Of a stretch of DNA of 9,951 nucleotides, positions 6,641 through 9,951 are shown piece by piece. The notes under the pieces are model-generated. The model did not search any database. It had not been told where the DNA came from and saw nothing but the letters and a program-made list of their open reading frames with translations. The translations under genes and the position numbers were made by a program. Source of the DNA: Coprococcus sp. (GTDB lineage Bacteria > Bacillota > Clostridia > Lachnospirales > Lachnospiraceae); assembly GCA_016297325.1 (NCBI GenBank), contig JAEDGW010000097.1:1-9951 (forward strand). Direction: 5' to 3'. Numbering within the stretch: position 1 is the first letter of the stretch; each line of letters starts with the position of its first letter.

Positions 6641-6714
6641 TATTTATATCAGGAGTTGTTTGGGGGTGAGCAGCCCCCGGGATGTATTTATATCAGGAGT
6701 TGTTTTTGGATGAG
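6628..6714 (+). repeat. Two-copy tandem repeat, unit 43/44 bp
   Basis: Unit 1 (6628-6670) and unit 2 (6671-6714) both begin CAGCCCCCGG, share a perfect 25-bp core (6637-6661 and 6681-6705), and end in GGGGGTGAG or TTGGATGAG. Unit 2 carries one extra G. Each unit holds AGGAG followed 10 nt later by a start codon (GTG 6666, ATG 6710). Each also has TATATCAG, complementary to CTGATATA at 6751-6758 beside the ribosome site of the next gene. A recent local duplication is the simplest origin. Confidence 0.85.
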
Positions 6715-6745
6715 CAGCGTCAGCTCCTGCCGGATGCGGCTTTAA
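6666..6745 (+). other. Two overlapping mini-ORFs (15 and 11 aa), candidate leader peptides
   Basis: The first frame, GTG 6666 to TGA 6711-6713, encodes MSSPRDVFISGVVFG. The second, ATG 6710 to TAA 6743-6745, encodes MSSVSSCRMRL. The stop of the first overlaps the start of the second (ATGA), and each start has AGGAG exactly 10 nt upstream. The duplication explains the matching starts. The second frame covers the hairpin stems at 6724-6740, so its translation would disturb them. Real translation is unproven; chance is quite possible at this length. Confidence 0.25.
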
Positions 6746-6758
6746 ATAAGCTGATATA
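6694..6758 (+). promoter_or_regulatory. Leader with mutually exclusive hairpins before the LuxR-type gene
   Basis: CAGGAG (6694-6699) can pair with CTCCTG (6724-6729). Alternatively TCAGCT (6720-6725) can pair with AGCTGA (6749-6754), enclosing GCCG/CGGC (6729-6732 with 6737-6740). These two folds overlap and cannot form together. An extended -10-like TGaTATATA lies at 6752-6760, but no -35 is seen at the right distance. This is an attenuator-like arrangement without a clear T run, so the mode of control is uncertain. Confidence 0.35.
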
Positions 6759-6779
6759 TAAGAGAAGGAGAGTAAGATT

Positions 6780-9218
6780 ATGGGAGATACCACTTCGGGA
6801 AGCAAGGGGTGTTATATAAAGTTAAAAAAAGCGTGGCGGCTTCTGAAAACTGCCGATGAGGAAAATGTGACAGCCTACCTGTATGGTGTAAGTGGATCGG
6901 GAAAGACAACGATGGTAGAACGATACCTGGGGAAGCGGAGCTGTATCTGGATAGATGCAGGCAGCGTCAGCGATGAGGATTTGTGTATCAGGCAGAGCTC
7001 CGGCAGAAAAATAGTTGTCATAGACAATATACACGAACTGTCCTGGGGCGACGTCCAGGATATCCGGGCGCAGATCGTTGATCTGATCAGAAGAGAGGAT
7101 GTGTGGGTGATACTCATAGGAAGATGTCCTGTTCCTCCGTGGCTGTCCGCAGTCCGGTTTCAGGAGGGCTTCTATGTCATAGACAGCCAGCTGCTCATGT
7201 TTGGCAGGGATGATATAGAAAAGTATGCGGAATGTGTAGGATTTGAGATGACCAAGGCGCAGCTTGACCGGATGTATGTGGAGACAACAGGACTTCCGCT
7301 GGGCGTTGAGATGTGCAATGGGATCTACAAAGAGATGGGATTTTCCGGTGGGATGACAGATTGCCAGTATGATGAATTTTCAAGACGGGTAGTGGAGGAG
7401 ATGTTCAACTATCTGGAATACCATGTGTATGATAACTGGGATATAGAGATGCAGGAATTTCTGATGGAGATATCCATAGTCGATGAGTTTACCACAAAAC
7501 AGGCTGAGATGGTTACAGGCAGAAGCGACAGTGAGATGCTTACTGAGCGGGCAAAATGGCTGGGAAATTTCATGACCAGCAGGGTAGACGGAGATGGCGA
7601 AACTATCTATCAACTGCAGTTCCATATGAGAATATCCATGAGGCGCAGGCTTGCGAGGAAATATGACAAGGAGAGGGTACACGATCTGTATGAGAATGCC
7701 GGACTGTACTACAGGCTGAAAGGAGATATCAAACAGGCGCTTGATATGTTCGAGAAAGCTGAGGCAACAGAGCGTATAGTGTCTATCCTTGTGGACAATG
7801 CGAGACGTGCGCCGAATACAGGGTATTATTATGAGTTGAAGAAATACTATCTGGCACTGCCGGAAAGTGCAATTTTGAAGACACCGGAGCTTATGAGTGG
7901 CATGAGTATGCTGCAGTCACTGCTGCTTGATCCGGATGAGAGTGAGAGATGGTACAGTGAACTGAAGAAGTACACAGATATGAGCCAGGGAAGTGTAAAG
8001 AAAAATGCAAAGAGCCTGTTGTTATATCTGGATATAGCCCTGCCTCACAGAGGAAGCGTGGATGTACTTCGAATAATAAAAGCTGCATATTTGATGATGT
8101 TCAATAAGGAGATAAGGCTGCCGGAGTTTTCAGTTACATCCAACCTGCCATCACAGATGAATGGCGGAAAGGATTTCTGTGAGTGGAGTAAAAAGGACCG
8201 GGAGCTTGCGGCTAATGTAGGGAAGATCGTAGAATTTGTTCTTGGCAGATATGGAAAAGGACTGGTGAACATAGCACTCGCTGAAAGTTTTCTGGAAAAA
8301 GGCGGCGATAATTACGAGATCGCAACGCTGGCGGCTAAGGGCCGAATGCAGGCCGAGGCCGGAGGAAAATTGGAACAGTGTTTTGTAGCTGATGGTATAC
8401 AGATATGGCTTCATCTGCAAAATGGGAAGCCGCAGGAAGCTGAAGAGATATTGGACGGAATAGAGAAAAAAGCTGAAAATGAATTTGGACAGAATCTTAT
8501 TCCAAACATAAAAGCTTTTAAGGCCAGATGCAGCCTTTACAGAGGTGACAGAGCGGCGCTTGCGGAGTGGATGAAACTGATTCCGGACGAGAATGAAGAG
8601 TTTCGTATTTACGACAGATTTATATATCTGACAAAGGTGCGCGTGTATCTTCAGAACGGACGGGAATCTCTGGCGTTCTGCCTTCTTGAGAAATTGAAAT
8701 ATTATGCATCGGTCATGAAGAGAACCTACGTATCGATAGAATGTGATGTTCTCATGGCAATTACAAAGAACCGGATGAATACTGAGGACTGGAAAGAAGA
8801 TTTGAAGCGTGCACTTGATAAAGCTATGGAGTACCATTTTGTCCGTATCATATCCAGAGAGGGTGCAGCTGTGTATCCGCTGCTCAAATCTTGTGGCTGG
8901 GATGAGGCTGATGCAGCAGATGGAAAGAGTGCTCATGAAAGAAAAGAATTTTACAAGATTGTCATGAAAGAGACTGAGAAGATGAAACGGTTTTATCCGG
9001 GATACCTGAAAGCCGGAGAGGATGATGTTCAGCTCAGTGATACGGCGATAAGTATTTTGAAGCTTCAGGCGGAAGGAATGTCCAGACAGCAGATAGCAGA
9101 TCACATGAGTATGACAGTTGCAAATGTAAAGTATCATTTGACACAGGCGTATAGGAAACTGGGAGTGACTGATAAGGCCGGGGCAGTCAGAGAAGCCACA
9201 AGTAGGGGAATATTGTAG
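6780..9218 (+). CDS. MalT-like LuxR-family STAND ATPase transcriptional regulator
   Basis: This 812-aa cytoplasmic regulator has the MalT-type layout. The N-terminal NTPase has Walker A GVSGSGKTT (36-44), Walker B KIVVIDNIHEL (77-87) and ILIGRCPVPPWL (111-122), which corresponds to the LTSR.P..PL segment of MalT relatives. A winged-helix and arm region follows to about 300. A long helical region of TPR-like pairs (about 300-740, for example YYRLKGDIKQALDMFEKAEA and LHLQNGKPQEAEEILDGI) probably senses a ligand or partner. The C-terminal LuxR helix-turn-helix is at about 752-812 (LSDTAISILKLQAEGMSRQQIADHMSMTVANVKYHLTQAYRKLGV, with the conserved VKYHL recognition region). STAND regulators of this kind switch from an ADP-bound monomer to an ATP-bound oligomer when they bind an inducer. 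AAGGAG lies 9 nt before the ATG. The inducer and targets are unknown; the Ig-like gene upstream is only a positional candidate. Confidence 0.92.
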   Translation: MGDTTSGSKGCYIKLKKAWRLLKTADEENVTAYLYGVSGSGKTTMVERYLGKRSCIWIDAGSVSDEDLCIRQSSGRKIVVIDNIHELSWGDVQDIRAQIVDLIRREDVWVILIGRCPVPPWLSAVRFQEGFYVIDSQLLMFGRDDIEKYAECVGFEMTKAQLDRMYVETTGLPLGVEMCNGIYKEMGFSGGMTDCQYDEFSRRVVEEMFNYLEYHVYDNWDIEMQEFLMEISIVDEFTTKQAEMVTGRSDSEMLTERAKWLGNFMTSRVDGDGETIYQLQFHMRISMRRRLARKYDKERVHDLYENAGLYYRLKGDIKQALDMFEKAEATERIVSILVDNARRAPNTGYYYELKKYYLALPESAILKTPELMSGMSMLQSLLLDPDESERWYSELKKYTDMSQGSVKKNAKSLLLYLDIALPHRGSVDVLRIIKAAYLMMFNKEIRLPEFSVTSNLPSQMNGGKDFCEWSKKDRELAANVGKIVEFVLGRYGKGLVNIALAESFLEKGGDNYEIATLAAKGRMQAEAGGKLEQCFVADGIQIWLHLQNGKPQEAEEILDGIEKKAENEFGQNLIPNIKAFKARCSLYRGDRAALAEWMKLIPDENEEFRIYDRFIYLTKVRVYLQNGRESLAFCLLEKLKYYASVMKRTYVSIECDVLMAITKNRMNTEDWKEDLKRALDKAMEYHFVRIISREGAAVYPLLKSCGWDEADAADGKSAHERKEFYKIVMKETEKMKRFYPGYLKAGEDDVQLSDTAISILKLQAEGMSRQQIADHMSMTVANVKYHLTQAYRKLGVTDKAGAVREATSRGIL

Positions 9219-9236
9219 ACGGATATTGCAGACGGG
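9211..9236 (+). repeat. 13-bp tandem duplication across the regulator's stop codon
   Basis: TATTGTAGACGGA (9211-9223) is followed directly by TATTGCAGACGGG (9224-9236), identical at 11 of 13 positions. The TAG stop lies in the first copy and reads CAG in the second. The second copy is in a different frame from the gene because 13 is not a multiple of three. Confidence 0.7.
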
Positions 9237-9397
9237 GCCGGTATATGGTTGAAAATATGCATAATATATGCTGGAAAATCGCAATGTGTTGATGTATGAT
9301 GTCCTTAATTAAGTCATATTGAACAGATCATGACAGATATGCATTTTTTTGGAAGAGGTGGTCTGTGACAGGCGGATATACAAGGAGGAAATACAGA
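9219..9397. other. Spacer between the LuxR-type gene and xpt
   Basis: These 179 nt contain a 10-bp palindrome CTTAATTAAG (9304-9313) and a weak CATAT/ATATG stem (9315-9319 with 9337-9341) ending shortly before seven T residues (9344-9350). No convincing terminator for the regulator gene is seen. Promoter candidates are poor: TTGATG at 9289 and TTGAAC at 9319 both lack a good -10 at 16-18 nt. I found no guanine-riboswitch core and no purine box. Confidence 0.4.
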
Positions 9398-9951
9398 GTG
9401 AACTTTTTGGAAGAGAGAATTATGAAGGACGGAATTGTCAAGGAGGGAAATGTACTCAAAGTAGACAGCTTTCTCAATCATCAGATGGATATCCGTCTTT
9501 TTGATCAGATCGGTGAGGAATTCAAGAAGAGATTTGAGGAAACAGAGATCAACAAGATACTCACTATAGAGGCGTCAGGAATTGGAATTGCCTGTGTAGT
9601 TGCGAGACATTTTGATGTGCCGGTTGTGTTTGCAAAGAAGTCGAAGAGCATCAACATAGAGGGCGATGTGTATGTGGCGGAGGTTGAGTCATTTACACAC
9701 AAGTGCAAGAATCAGGTTATCGTATCCAAAAAATTCATAAATCCGGAGGACAAGATTCTTATCATAGATGATTTCCTTGCAAATGGATGTGCGCTTCAGG
9801 GACTCATCTCCATAGTGAAGTCAGCAGGCGCCAGCGTAGAGGGAATCGGAATCGCAGTTGAGAAGGGCTTCCAGACAGGTGGTCAGGTCATCAGGAATCT
9901 CGGATATCATCTTGAGTCGCTTGCGATAGTGGACAGCATGGACGCTGCTAC
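9398..9951 (+). CDS. xpt: Xanthine phosphoribosyltransferase, 3' end cut by window
   Basis: The enzyme converts xanthine plus PRPP to XMP and diphosphate in purine salvage, in the cytoplasm. The GTG start at 9398 has AAGGAGG (9382-9388) 9 nt upstream. The first 184 codons plus 2 nt are present; family members are about 190-195 aa, so only a few residues are missing. Diagnostic features are an N-terminal segment near LKVDSFLNHQMD (20-31), TIEASGIGIA (56-65), and the PRPP-binding loop ILIIDDFLANGCAL (120-133) with the acidic pair DD. VEGIGIAVEKGFQTGG (147-162) also matches B. subtilis Xpt in character as I recall it. No riboswitch of the kind found before xpt-pbuX in Bacillus is visible upstream. 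A xanthine permease gene might follow beyond the window. Confidence 0.95.
   Translation, partial: MNFLEERIMKDGIVKEGNVLKVDSFLNHQMDIRLFDQIGEEFKKRFEETEINKILTIEASGIGIACVVARHFDVPVVFAKKSKSINIEGDVYVAEVESFTHKCKNQVIVSKKFINPEDKILIIDDFLANGCALQGLISIVKSAGASVEGIGIAVEKGFQTGGQVIRNLGYHLESLAIVDSMDAA

Noticed and set aside
6628..6714. CRISPR array
   Set aside because: There are only two copies, directly adjacent, with no unique spacers and no cas genes.
9241..9270. Purine riboswitch suggested by GGTATATGGTT before xpt
   Set aside because: Only the ATATGG resembles the aptamer; the conserved loops and P1 pairing partner are missing.
8151..9284. Long 377-codon frame on the minus strand
   Set aside because: It lies antisense over the LuxR-type gene, has no recognisable domain or ribosome site, and its Cys/Phe/Leu/His-rich composition is typical of a shadow of the coding strand.

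Overview
The window looks like chromosomal DNA of a gut Firmicute, most likely a Lachnospiraceae-type Clostridium relative. Support: strong AGGAGG-like ribosome sites, ATG/GTG starts, TTGACA/TATAAT promoters, an xpt gene of Firmicute type, an FtsX/MacB-type ABC pair, a MalT-like LuxR regulator, and an AAA-ATPase-like/DUF1703 protein of a kind common in gut clostridia. All recognised genes lie on the + strand.

Region 1 (1-275) is a compact single-gene unit: a promoter, a 41-codon lysine-rich small protein and a near-perfect rho-independent terminator. Region 2 (276-2337) is an AT-rich insert-like unit. An excellent promoter (TTGATA, 17 nt, TATAAT) is covered by two back-to-back inverted repeats plus an upstream half-site. 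It drives a 628-residue protein with an N-terminal helix-turn-helix, an AAA-ATPase-like domain and a C-terminal PD-(D/E)XK nuclease-like domain. The operator-like DNA together with the fused DNA-binding domain suggests autoregulation.

Region 3 (2358-5708) is a two-gene ABC operon: a LolD/MacB-type ATPase and an 849-residue FtsX-like permease with about eight membrane segments and two large external domains, closed by a good terminator. It begins only 20 nt after the ATPase/nuclease gene with no terminator between, so readthrough is likely. Region 4 (5709-6579) carries a 226-codon frame with FN3-like and Big_2 Ig-like domains. It has no signal peptide and no ribosome site, so it looks like the C-terminal remnant of a cell-surface protein.

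Region 5 (6580-6779) is a structured leader with a 43/44-bp tandem duplication, competing hairpins and two tiny overlapping frames, each preceded by AGGAG. It precedes an 812-residue MalT/LuxR-type STAND ATPase regulator (6780-9218). Region 6 is a 179-nt spacer followed by the 5' 184 codons of xanthine phosphoribosyltransferase, cut by the window end.

The genes do not form one pathway. The most unusual parts are the self-regulating-looking HTH-AAA-nuclease unit and the repeat-bearing leader of the LuxR gene.
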